From assembly GCF_051991245.1 (NCBI RefSeq), contig NC_135423.1, positions 12,152,501 to 12,216,500 of the forward strand: a stretch of 64,000 nt of DNA, given 5' to 3'. Source of the DNA: Festucalex cinctus (taxonomy: Eukaryota; Chordata; Actinopteri; Syngnathiformes; Syngnathidae). The notes below the pieces were generated by a model. The model did not search any database. It was not told where the DNA came from and worked only from the letters and a program-made list of their open reading frames with translations. This document shows, one piece after another, positions 1 to 9,142 of this stretch (its first letter is position 1; each line of letters opens with the position of its first letter). The position numbers and the translations under genes were made by a program.

Positions 1-204
1 TCGTCAATATTTCAAGCCGAACCAAATTTTAATGGTCATTCCTCAGCGAAATGGGCATCCGTCAATGTTTCCTCAATTGTCAGCAAAATGCCAGAAAGCA
101 CAAATCCATACTGACCCAGTTTTTGATGACGACTCGTTAATCGTCAACATGGGCATCCATTGATGGACTTTCCCTCAATATTGTCGGAATGCCCACCTCT
201 GCTT
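1..204 (-). repeat. Interspersed repeat, cut by the window edge
   Basis: Read on the minus strand, this stretch starts with CAGAGGTGGGCATTCC and later contains GGTTCGGCTTGAAAT. The same two landmarks, in the same order, occur on the plus strand at 63640-64000, so both ends of the window hold relatives of one family in opposite orientation. Between the landmarks are degenerate GACGGA/GATGGAC-type motifs. A terminus of the form CAGAGGTGGGC recalls hAT-type ends, but the other end is not visible here. I cannot assign the superfamily. No coding capacity is seen. Confidence 0.5.
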
Positions 205-1109
205 GAAGTCCTGATATAGTACTAGTACTTGCCCATGCCTACTTATGTACTCCATAGATGGACAGCGTATAGTACATGTATTTATTTTATTAATCTAATA
301 CAGCTCAATTAATGGATGTTGTTATAGAATCTCTTTTATGGTCAAAAGATACTTCACTCTTATTTCCAGCTTCTCCACACACAAAAAAAAAAACCTCACT
401 GAGCCTCAACCGCTCACGTTTGGCAAACAGGCCAGCAAGCAGACCTTCGCAGCTCAACAGACTGAAAGTTCATTCAAAATATGTCGGCCTTATTTTCTTT
501 CATTAAAATTAACTAAGCTGAGCATTTATTTCACAACAAAAAATGCAAAAAAAAATTTCTAGTGTATTTGTTTTTCAACCTTTCAACCTGGATGAGGATA
601 GAACTTTTTCCTGCTTTTGATTCACACAGTCCAATACACTTGTACCACATAATAAATGAAAAAATAAACCTTGATCCCTTTTGGCCTTTCCGGTGACCCC
701 GATAGCACTTAGCCAAATTTAATTGTTTTTCTTTGGAGCATAAAAATACTATTGTAACAAAACACCGGGTAATACTTTGTGTGACTAGTTGCATTAATCT
801 CTGCCACTGGCAGGAATTTAATCTTAATCCTTACCCTCCATGTCTGCAAAAGTCACTGAGGCGCGAGCTACCACTGTCAGTCTCGGCCTTCTACAAATAT
901 TTTCCATCACATCCAAATGTTAACTTTGAATGTACAGAAATTGATGTGGCCTTGTTGCAGGTGGCCTCTTTTATAGCTGTAACAGAAGACCTAGTATTTA
1001 TCCGCCATTGCTTTTTAAACACAACCTTGCAAAGCAGGTTATAGCTCCAGCTGTGGCCAATTTGCACACTCCGATATCAATCAGATGCTCATTTGAAGAC
1101 GCTGTCTTG
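205..1109. other. Unassigned AT-rich DNA without recognised features
   Basis: There are short A runs and several chance open frames, the longest being 103 codons at 733-1044. None shows domain-like sequence, flanking splice signals or recognisable homology. I see no RNA gene and no terminal inverted repeat here. Confidence 0.5.
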
Positions 1110-1389
1110 CAGGGCCAGACTGGTACAACAAATTTCGGCCCTGGCATTTTGACGTAGGCCCACCGGGCTGGCCCAGTCTGACTCCTGCCTTACATGTTGT
1201 TCTTGCCACTGATGTTTATTGATGATGTTTCAGTTTGCTGTCTATATCCGAACTTGATTAATGGACTGGTCCCTCTAAATTGTGGGCCAGTCTCTTGGGG
1301 TAAAAAGTAGGAAAATAAGTGGGGAAAAAAAAAAAGAGGCCGGCCCACCAGGCATCTGCCCTGTATGCCAGATGGCTAGTCCAGCCCTA
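1110..1389. mobile_element. Non-autonomous hAT-like element, 280 bp, with target duplication
   Basis: The left end reads CAGGGCCAGACTGG and the right end, reverse complemented, reads TAGGGCTGGACTAGCCATC, giving imperfect terminal inverted repeats. The 8 bases before it (ctgtcttg, 1102-1109) and the 8 after it (gtgtcttg, 1390-1397) differ at one position. This is the 8-bp duplication expected of hAT transposons. The interior is GC-rich with GGCC blocks and has no transposase. One base at the right tip has changed (CCCTA where CCCTG is expected), so the copy is old and unlikely to be mobile. Confidence 0.75.
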
Positions 1390-1965
1390 GTGTCTTGTAT
1401 TGTTTAAAATGTTTGTCAGAACTAAGGATGGGTATTGTTCAGATTTAATACTAAAACTCTTAACGGAACTGCATATCAAAACTGACAATGGGAACTGCAC
1501 TGACAGCTTTATTACGTACTGTAATGGCAATGATAGCAAAAAAAAACCCCAAAAAACAGACTGATGCTGAAAACTCTATCTGGCTGCATTAATACTGGAC
1601 ACCACGCCTTCCCAGCAGTGCTTGCAACCCTTCAAAGAAACCTGCTGGCTCAGGTCATGCTGACTCACCCCACACAGCGTGGGAGCAGAGAGTGATGGTT
1701 TTAGTCAGGCATCAGGAGAGATAGATATCAGCTCCATTTCACTACATTTAAAGAGAGTGTGGATGTGATTGACGAAGCATTATGTTCAGCCATGTTATCT
1801 TAGTTATGATGGTTTGAACATTTTAATTAAAAAAACGGTTGACTTGTTTGTTTTTTTACTTGCCAAACTCTCCTGCTGCTATAAAGTTTCATTTACTTTG
1901 ACATGGCCACAACCTGAAGAAGTAAAGCCAATTAATTTACTTGCTAAACACGGACGGGTGGGACA
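1390..1965. other. Unassigned sequence with a possible TIR-element tip
   Basis: Around 1426-1490 the sequence GGATGGGTATTGTTCAGAT resembles the tip of a family of fish elements that begin with a variant of GGGATGGGTATCG. No matching second end is visible. The remainder is unique-looking DNA with no supported gene. Confidence 0.3.
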
Positions 1966-2088
1966 TCCATCCATCCATCTCCAACTGCACTTGTCCGAAT
2001 TACGGTCACGGGTGAGTTAGAGTCTATCCCAGCTGTCTTTAGGTGAGAGGTGGGATTGATTCTGGAATGGGCTCCAGCCAATCACGTG
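1966..2088 (-). repeat. LINE-like 3' tail remnant (ATGGATGGAT type)
   Basis: The segment opens with tandem TCCATCCATCC, which on the minus strand is an ATGGATGGA tail. It continues with CACTTGTCCGAATTACGGTC, then GTCTATCCCAGCTG and GGGCTCCAGCC. This order matches the repeats at 27775-28010 and 7185-7353. Such tails are the 3' ends of abundant teleost non-LTR retrotransposons. The clade (L2-type or RTE-type) cannot be set from the tail alone. It is heavily 5'-truncated and diverged. Confidence 0.6.
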
Positions 2089-2155
2089 TCGAATCAAATT
2101 TATGATGGGTTCCCATAATGCTTAATTGAAAAATAAATAAATTCATTCAAGGTTA

Positions 2156-2722
2156 AGTCTACGGAAGCGTATTGCGTTCACTTGGAAAAAAGAACCTCTA
2201 GTCATTTACTAATAATTAGTTATTTTTTTTTAACTTAATTTACTCAAATTTTTTGGGGGAGCTTTTTTTTTTTTTTATTTATTTTTTTTTTTTCCTGAAT
2301 ATTTTTTTCTGTTTTACTGAATATTTTTTTCTGTCATAAAAAAAGTATTCCGAAAACCAGGAAAAAAAAATACTCAGAAAAACAGATGGGGAAATATTAT
2401 TCAGAAAAACAGAAAAAAAAATATTCCAAAAAATAGGAAAAAAAGATATTCCAAAAAACAGAGCACCGACTTCTGTTTTTCAGAGTAAAAAAAAATTTTG
2501 GACCTCTGAACTTCAAGTGACTTGTTGCAGTCCACTGACCTGTATATATGACTGGATAGCCGATAGCCCATACATGCCAGTGCAAGCCATTGAACAGGGC
2601 GGCCATCTTGTTACTCCCACGTCGCAAGCAGACTACTGTATAAACTATACGGTATGCGTACAGATGAGACAAATACAGCTTGTAGGCAATTAGTATTAGG
2701 CCGGAGGCGGGGTGGGAGTTTC

Positions 2723-2775
<53 letters not shown>

Positions 2776-3200
2776 GGAAAAAAAAAATGCACAAACCACC
2801 TCCGGCCTTATACTAACTGCCTACGAGCTGCATATGTTTCATTTGTACGTATACTGTATAGTTTATACTGCTTGCGGGTTGGGAGTAACACGATGGCCGC
2901 CCTGTGACTTCAACGGCTTGCACTGGCGTGTATGGGCTAGCGGCTATCCAGTTATATATACAGGTCAGTGGTCTGCAACAGGTCATTTGGAGTTCAGAGG
3001 TCCAAAAAAAATTACTCTGAAAAACAGAAGTTGGTGGTCTGTTATTTTTGGAATATTTTTTTTCCCTGTTTTTCTGAATATTTTTTTTAAACGACAGGAA
3101 AAAAATTACTCAAAACAAAGCCCCCCCCCACCCAAAAAAATAATAAAAAATTAGTCCGTTTTTTTTTTCCCCAAGTGAATGCAATACGCAGCCTGTAGTC
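2156..3200. mobile_element. Large foldback element with about 480-bp inverted arms
   Basis: The left arm (about 2156-2715) and right arm (about 2790-3200) are near reverse complements. The left outer end GAAGCGTATTGCGTTCACTT pairs with AAGTGAATGCAATACGCAGC at 3175-3194. Inner blocks also pair: GACCTGTATATATGACTGGA at 2538 with a near-perfect partner at about 2946-2967, and TTAGTATTAGGCCGGAGGCG at 2689-2708 with a partner near 2797-2818. The arms meet at a loop of about 45 T residues plus a short A run (2724-2788). No transposase frame exists, and the 166-codon frame at 2654-3154 merely reads through poly-T. The architecture is that of a foldback or long-TIR miniature transposon. No clear target duplication was found, so the superfamily is open. 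Confidence 0.75.
2724..2788. repeat. Poly-T run in the loop of the foldback element
   Basis: About 46 consecutive T residues (2725-2770), followed by AACAAGG and a 10-A run. Homopolymers this long are unstable and often miscounted in assemblies, so its length is not trustworthy. It separates the two inverted arms. Confidence 0.85.
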
Positions 3201-4399
3201 CCCCCTAAAAAAAAAAGAAAAAAACAAAAACAAACTATAATTCCCAATTTTCCACAAATCACAGATTTCCATTATCAGCAATTTTGAATGCTGAGCTCTT
3301 CATTCCCCTTAATAGAATTAGAACTAATCAGAGTACTGCAGAATGGCCAGGTGTTTGAGAGAGGACAACAATAAAGGGCATCCCATATTGCCACTCCTAA
3401 TCCCAATGACGCCAATCTCCTCAGCCTTGCCAGTTGTGTCTGATGGAGCTTGATGTGAATGTGATGGGAGTGAGGGTTACACTCCCACAGAGTGGCGGAG
3501 GGCTCCAGAAGCAGTCGCTGATTACTCCTTGCGCCGCAGCCGCTAATGATTTATTTATTTGGAAATTACAGACGCTTGGGAGAGCTGGGCACCATTGATA
3601 AGGGAGCCCAAGAGCGAGGGAGAGAGGTGGATGCTTCTTCCTCCTACCTCCAGTGCTTGTGTATATTTATTTATATGTATGACTGTGCCTGAGGACCAAC
3701 ACCGAGGGATGCATCAAAAGGCTAATTCTCGTATTGACATCAGTAAGAAAATTCTTCCAGTCGGATATTTTTCTGATGGGAAATGATGCATGGGTGTTCC
3801 TGCCAGAGGCGGTTGTCTGTGAAGATATTGCCGTTTGATCATAGTGCTTTTCCTGTTTGTTGTCTGTCGGTATAAGAAAATGCAAATTGTTTTTACCGTG
3901 GCTACTGTCATACTGATGATTGCATCAGCTTGCCTTATGATTTTATATGACACTAACACCTATGTAGGTGACTATCCGTTAACTATTTTAGCCACCAAGA
4001 GGCTGAAACGGGGGAATCCCTACTTGGTAGACGCGCTGGCTGTCCACGTGTGCACACACGATCGCTCCAACGGCCGCACCCATATCCGTTGCACTTGGGT
4101 GGATGGTATCGATGGTCGTTATGTTCAATATGTTCAATTAGTGAGCTCCATGTGTATTCCAAAATAACGTGCCGATATGTGCGTCTGTGCGTGCAGTCAG
4201 CAAAAAGTTGGCTCTCCCCACTCTCACCCTCTGACAGTTGAAAGGAAAAGGAACCCTTCCAGCAAGTGAACAGCTGATTTATCACCTGTGCTGACCAACC
4301 ACACCCATACCATGTGACAAACATCCAATTTACCAATCACCAATTCACCAAAAAATACTCCTCAGTGTGTGCCACAAAGCTGGCACCTACAACCTATAT
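3201..4399. other. Mostly unique DNA, including a GC-richer block
   Basis: About 3330-3640 is repeat-poor and GC-richer than its surroundings, with homeodomain-like sites (CTAATGATTTATTTATT near 3542) and no splice-bounded open frame. It could be a conserved non-coding element, but only a cross-species alignment could show this. Open frames at 3835-4167 and 3983-4336 overlap on opposite strands and have no recognisable content. Confidence 0.35.
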
Positions 4400-4700
4400 C
4401 GGTGGTTCTTAACCTGGGTTCGATCAAACCCTGGGAGTTGAGTGAGTCGGTGTCAGGGGATTGGAGGAGGTCAAGACGCACATCCAACTAGCTTGGCCTA
4501 TCTGTGCTGTTGGGTATTTGGTACCCTTGAATTCACATGTGTAATAGAATGTTTGGTGTTCCACAGGGTTCAGTTCTGGGGCCTCTGCTGCTCCTGGGTT
4601 CCATCTTAACAGAGCGATGGTTGTTTTTAAAGTGCTCTTTAAATTTAAATGTGTAAATTTCCATGAAGCTGATCTGTGTAAAGACTTAAGTACGGTATGG
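4400..4700 (+). mobile_element. TIR-like element remnant containing an L2-type RT fragment
   Basis: The left end GGTGGTTCTTAACCTGGGTT matches a terminus common in fish hAT-like elements (CAGTGGTTCTTAACC). At 4555-4608 one frame reads GVPQGSVLGPLLLLGSIL, the conserved reverse-transcriptase core block of L2/CR1-type LINEs just before the YADD region. The frame is closed soon afterwards. A second locus at 50319-50750 has the same order: the same tip, a shared GGCCTAT.TGTGCTG segment, then the same RT block. The order is therefore a property of the family and not a chance neighbour. No right terminus was recognised. Confidence 0.55.
4555..4608 (+). pseudogene. L2-type LINE reverse transcriptase fragment
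   Basis: The 18-residue string GVPQGSVLGPLLLLGSIL is visible in one frame. The GVPQGSVLGPLLF block is diagnostic for reverse transcriptases of the L2/CR1/Rex-type non-LTR elements. The catalytic YADD block that should follow within about 20 to 30 residues is absent and the downstream sequence does not stay open. It is a dead fragment. Confidence 0.7.
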
Positions 4701-4779
4701 CAAGTTACAGACATTCGAATACCACAGGCAGGATGGCGGTTTTGTGTGGCAGTTCTTCTGCCCTGCTGTTGAAAGCAAT

Positions 4780-5272
4780 TGTTATGTTCTGTGGTTGGAT
4801 CCCAAAAGCGCAGACACAAGATATTAACTCTTTATTTACATAACATCGAGAGGTGTAGAACAAACTTGACTAGACGAGAAACAACGAGAATGTATCAAGA
4901 ATCATGAGACGCTAAGATAACTTGGGCCGTGGAGTTGCACAGAGAAACAGAGGTACCGGTGGCCAGCTGGAACAGAGGTAATATTCCGACAAAAACTTCT
5001 CAGTCAGGCTTATAAAGGCAGCGAATCGATCTGATTGGTTGTGGCTAGACATGTGGGTAACAGGACTGACATGGAATTATCTGATTGGCTGTTGACAGGA
5101 TAAAAAGATTAAAGATTCTTGACATCACAGCTCCTGACATCACATATCTTAAGACCAGTTGAAACTAGATGCCGGTTACATCAGTTCAAAACAGACACTT
5201 GGGTCACGGTCATGACCCAAACATAACCCTTGCATGACCCAAACTTAACCCTGGCATGACCCAGTCATGACA
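4780..5272 (-). mobile_element. Solo LTR, family copy 1 (antisense)
   Basis: This 493-bp copy is bounded by TG and CA (TGTTATGTTCTG ... GTCATGACA on the plus strand). On the minus strand it has a U3 with tandem GGGTCATG-containing 22-bp units, two CCAAT boxes (the plus strand shows GATTGGTTGTGG and GATTGGCTGTTG), a TATA-like TTTATAAGCC, then AATAAA (plus strand CTTTATTTACATAAC). Closely related copies lie at 25985-26443, 30970-31274, 43438-43717 and 55363-55839. No internal retroelement sequence adjoins it, so it is a solo LTR. A perfect target duplication is not visible, so superfamily (Gypsy-like or endogenous-retrovirus-like) is undetermined. Confidence 0.75.
5208..5217. promoter_or_regulatory. 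Palindromic GGTCATGACC in the LTR U3
   Basis: GGTCATGACC is two GGTCA half-sites facing each other with no spacer. This matches the palindromic thyroid/retinoid receptor element (AGGTCATGACCT) at the central 10 positions. Further TGACCC half-sites follow at about 22-bp spacing (near 5236 and 5259). Binding is not shown by sequence. Confidence 0.4.
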
Positions 5273-5706
5273 AATTGTCTTTGTCCGACCTGTCTGTCAG
5301 ACCAGAAGTTAGTTGTCATACATTTAATTATCTGATTGTCAGGTGATGTGCCATGAGTGAATGCACTTGCGGCAATAAAAGGCAAGACTCGTTTATTTTG
5401 CGGGTTCTGCCTTTGCTGGTAGCTGGTTCAGCAGGTGAAGTCTAGTTATAAGTAACCCCCCACCCTAGTCCGTCTTGTGTTTCCATGGCTGCATCCTGAA
5501 TCAACTGGTGTTTTTTTCTGACACTAACAAAGGCCCAAGACATCAGACTTTTTCAACAAAGATGTTTTCAAAAAGCTGAGACGATGATGTTCTGCCAAGT
5601 CGAGCAGCTTGAGGGACTGAAACATGCACTCGCCTACATGTGTGATTTGTCTGATTTGCACTTTTAACTGTGCCCACCATGGCTAATAATATAAATGTAT
5701 TCATAT
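5273..5706. other. Unassigned DNA
   Basis: No repeat terminus, gene or splice-bounded frame was recognised between the LTR and the TIR-like tip at 5707. Confidence 0.4.
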
Positions 5707-5780
5707 TAGGCTTTACACGATCAGGATTTTGGGGCTAATCACCAAGTTAAAAAAGAACGGAAGATGTAGCAATATATCTA
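5707..5780 (+). mobile_element. TIR-element tip remnant
   Basis: TAGGCTTTACACGATCAGG followed by TTTTGGGGCTAATCACC resembles the outer end of a common fish DNA-transposon family with a GGGC..TACACGATCAGGAT start. The partner end is not visible, so boundaries beyond the tip are unknown. Confidence 0.35.
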
Positions 5781-7184
5781 TTTAAACAACTTGTACATGC
5801 TATGATTTATTTAATTAGTTCCCGAAATTCTCATTGATTTTTTTTTATTTTATTATTATTTTTTTTTGCCTTTACTTTTCTAATTCATCGGTTGACTTTC
5901 GCACAACAAATTGATTTGGGAAGCATTTAAGGTCAGTCTGTTGGGCAATTTGGTGCATGTTTCTTTGAATCGCGTTTATATTTTTTTTTGTCGATCACCA
6001 GCAAGTACAACCATGATGAATGATGATGAGTATCCAACCTTTCTGATGCATACAGCCCACATTCCAAGAATGCACAGATGTTTCTGCTCATCTAGGACGA
6101 GCGCAATCTTTAGCAGTTTCACTTCAGGAGCCATTTCAACAGTTTATATTAATGAAGATGAAATGTCGCTTTGTACGTGACTTCAATTGTGTGATACTAT
6201 GAACATAGGCTGGTTCATTAGCAGAGAAGAGAAGAGAAGAGGCTCCTCTTTCTCTGACAGAAATGTAAAAAATGCATGAACACCGCTAGTTAATAAGGTT
6301 TTGCTAAAATTTTGGCAAATGCTTAATACTATTGCTTTCTTGGTTCAACAACTGTAAATACCAGGTACGCCAACTTCCTCCATCACCATTTTATAAACAT
6401 GCTCGTCTTTTTTATTTTATTTTATTTTTAATTTTTATTTTTTTTGGCCCGTACTGGAAGCTGGTTGTGTTTTGTCCCACAGTGTTTGTCAACTTTTGAC
6501 CTACATAGGATGTGGTGTGTTTGCACCATGTCAGTCACACAGACCTCACCACGGATCATCCCACATCTGACACAAATTATCATTGAACACTGAGGTCTCA
6601 TACCCTCAACCTGTGTTGTTAAACATGTATCTGTACGCTGCATCTTTTCCTTCCCATCCACTGACAAACATTCTCTCTATACATACATTGTCACATGCAT
6701 TGTTACATCCTGGCATTCATATCATATCCCTTATCTATTGTCCCTTTCTTTCTGACCTTGCTACATCTGTTTCTTTCAAAAGTGTATGTGTTTGGTGATT
6801 AATGTGAACCTTCATGTAGGTATGTTTTCTCTGCCCTCGGGAGGCTGACGAGACGGCAGGACTCTGCTCAATGGGATGTGACATCACCCTTAATTAAAAG
6901 CTGCGTGGCTGGTTTTAATAGCACATATGTAGGCATTGAGCTAAGACGCACCGACTGAGCCCCATTTGGTGTTTCTTTTCCCACCAGCTAATATGTCTTA
7001 TTTTTCTTCTTTTTTTTTTCATACATTTCACAAAGTGTTATAAATTCATACTTTTAGCCTAGTGGTCATATCTTTTTAAAGACTAAAAGTAGTTATTACG
7101 ATATTTAAAATACTCTTTAGGAGCTTAAGATGCCAACAACATTGTAATATAGTACCTACCATGTCTCTGAACTACAACATGCTT
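5781..7184. other. Unassigned DNA with simple repeats
   Basis: It holds an AGAGAAG microsatellite-like run near 6224-6242, T-rich tracts near 5838-5868, 6408-6445 and 7008-7020, and a repeat-poor stretch at 6830-6975 containing CCTTAATTAAAAG. Open frames at 5911-6180 and 6428-6667 have no recognisable features. Confidence 0.4.
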
Positions 7185-7353
7185 TCATTCATCCTGATCA
7201 TCAATGGGGTCATTGGTGAATTGAACCTTATCCCACCTGATTTTGGGCAAAGGGTAGTGTACATCCTGAGTCACCAACTAATTGCAGGGCACATATAGAT
7301 GAACTATTATTCACATGCAGTCGCTAATGGACAATTTTGAATCTTCATTGAAG
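7185..7353 (+). repeat. LINE-like 3' region, left part, split by a MITE
   Basis: The order ATCAATGGGGTCATTGGTGA, TATCCCACCTGATTTTGGGC, CACCAACTAATTGCAGGGCA, ATTCACATGCAG, CAATTTTGAATCTTCA parallels 27775-28010. It resumes at 7888 after the 534-bp TTAA element, with GGAATGTATGAAGAAGCTGA and ATGCAAGCTC. The interruption lies at a TTAA inside the repeat, showing the order of insertion. Confidence 0.6.
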
Positions 7354-7887
7354 TTAACTCATTTGCTCCCAATGATATGTAAATACGTTTTTTTTAAAAA
7401 ATGTTTTAAGTGTCCCAAAGACATATTTATCCGTTTTTTTGGTTATTTTTTTTTATTTATTTTTTTTTTTAATGCTAGATCATACAGAAGGCTTTGATGC
7501 AGCCTCTCAACTGCAAAGAACGGTTGCAGAAATGGTAGTTATTACACAAATGGCCAGCAGGTGGCAGCAGAGCAAAGGAGATCAACCAGAGCCATGTAGA
7601 AAAAAAGCTAAATTACTTACAATTTTGAATAGATTTGTAAAAACTGATGAAACGTAGCTCTCTTCTAATGCTAATTGCTGCAAAACGGAACCAGATAGAA
7701 ATATACTTTTTTTTTTTTTTTTCCTGACGAAAGAAGAGACTTTAATCTTTCTTTTCATAGGTCCCATGCTTTTATAGCAATAGACCACAATATTCTGTGG
7801 GCCTTGCAAAATCAGTCAAAATCCAGTAAAACAGCCGGGAGCGAACGGGATTATTTCTGTGAAAATGGCTGGGAGTCAAAGAGTTAA
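7354..7887 (+). mobile_element. TTAA-flanked miniature element, subfamily A, copy 1
   Basis: It starts TTAACTCATTTGCTCCCA and ends GGGAGTCAAAGAGTTAA, which are terminal inverted repeats with a TTAA at each tip. Flanking TTAA duplications are the signature of piggyBac and Kolobok superfamilies. Copies 58310-58810 and 63006-63509 share the whole length. The interior has a T-rich tract, a GCAGCCTCTCAACTGCAAAG block, a CTCF-like site and the closing block AAACAGCCGGGAGCGAACGG. The open frames inside encode no transposase, so the element is non-autonomous. Confidence 0.75.
7554..7567 (+). promoter_or_regulatory. CTCF-like core motif inside the MITE
   Basis: CCAGCAGGTGGCAG fits the published CTCF core consensus CCASYAGRKGGCRS at all 14 positions. 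The identical 14-mer is present in the related copy at 58489-58502. A motif match is not proof of binding. Confidence 0.45.
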
Positions 7888-7962
7888 TATATTTTTTTGG
7901 GAATGTATGAAGAAGCTGAGTACCTGGAGGAAAATCCACCTAAGCAACATGCAAGCTCAGTG
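7888..7962 (+). repeat. LINE-like 3' region, right part
   Basis: GGAATGTATGAAGAAGCTGA, GTACCTGGAGGAAAATCCAC and AGCAACATGCAAGCTC continue the repeat interrupted at 7353. In related teleost repeats these blocks follow the TTAA-containing segment directly. Confidence 0.55.
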
Positions 7963-8760
7963 CTACTTAATACGCTACAACCAGCTAGCTAGCAGCAAGC
8001 TTCGCTAGCTAGCTACTGTAAACACATTGCAGACTCGCTCTTGAGTCATAATCTTCACCTCCACAGGAAATAAGCTACACGTCTGACAACTATCATTCCC
8101 ACGAAGGGATAATGAGGAAAGGAGAATCCATGCTGATCGCTAAGCTAACCTAAGACTATCACACGGCGAGCATGTTTAACACCGAGTAATTTGGCCTCGG
8201 TTGGTTCAAAATGTGGTTATTTAGTAAACAATTACACATGATCAACTGGACTTTTAAAAACTGTCATTGCTTCTTCCAACTTCTGAACACGTAGCAGTTA
8301 GCGTTGGCTCATAAGTATCCACAATGAATTTGACCATAATCTTACACCCCCGCTACAAAAAGTTTGTGCCTAGATTGTCTGTGCATTGACGTTGCCTATA
8401 GAAAATCAGTTGCTCTGTCAAGACCATTGTGGACGATTGGTCTCTTTCACTGAATGACGTGAACCTTATCAAGATGAATGTTTCAAGGGTGCACGTCATG
8501 CAGCGTGGCCTCACTATTCAGAGCTGTCTGGGGAATGTGATCTATTACCCGTCTGGCTTGACACCAGGCTGCCATTACCAGACAAACTGTCCTGAATCAG
8601 ATATATCTACTGAGTTTGTGAATGTCTGAAAATCCAACATGCTGTAAAAGTTGAGAGCTGCTGAGAGGGTGAACAGGTCAGATTTGACTGAATTTGGTTT
8701 GATGTTCAAGCTGGGTTTATGAACGGAACTGTTTGTCTTTGTTGACATGACATGGTTATT
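7963..8760. other. Unassigned DNA with a CTAGCTAG cluster
   Basis: A short GCTAGCTAG-type cluster lies at 7983-8016. The remainder, including the 66-codon frame at 8429-8629, shows no domain or splice context. Confidence 0.4.
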
Positions 8761-9142
8761 AAAACTCATTCACTGCCTTTGACAAGTATACTTGTCAATT
8801 GTATTTTTTAGAGCGGTGCTAAATGGGGGCGAATCTGATTATGCTCCACTGTAAATATCAAACTTTGAAACAACTTTACCGATGCCCAACCACCGGTAGA
8901 TGACATCATTGCCCCATTTTATAGGAAATAAACACAGTTTCAGAGTCCATGGGAGAAATGGCTGTATTTTGGCAAACCTACATTTTTCTGCTGTCAATTA
9001 TAAAAGAACGGGACGGGACAAAAAGTAGGGAGTCTATTCTGTTATTTGGTAGATTCGGTTTATATATAATTATTGAATGTAATATCACGTGAGTATTGGA
9101 AATGTAAAAATTTTCTATAATGACTGGCAGTGAATGAGTTAA
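8761..9142 (+). mobile_element. TTAA-type miniature element, subfamily B, long copy
   Basis: The left end ACTCATTCACTGCC and right end GGCAGTGAATGAGTTAA are perfect inverted repeats over 14 bases. The right tip carries TTAA, and the left tip has decayed to AAAA. The interior differs from the A/C elements. The 77-bp element at 28433-28509 has the same tips and almost no interior. There is no coding capacity. Confidence 0.7.

Noticed and set aside
2654..3154. 166-codon open frame, the longest in the window
   Set aside because: It reads through about 46 T residues (poly-Phe) and across both arms of the foldback element. It has no recognisable domain and no splice context.
4424..4819. 131-codon minus-strand frame
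   Set aside because: It runs antisense across a transposon remnant with an RT fragment and into the LTR. It is a shadow of repeat sequence.
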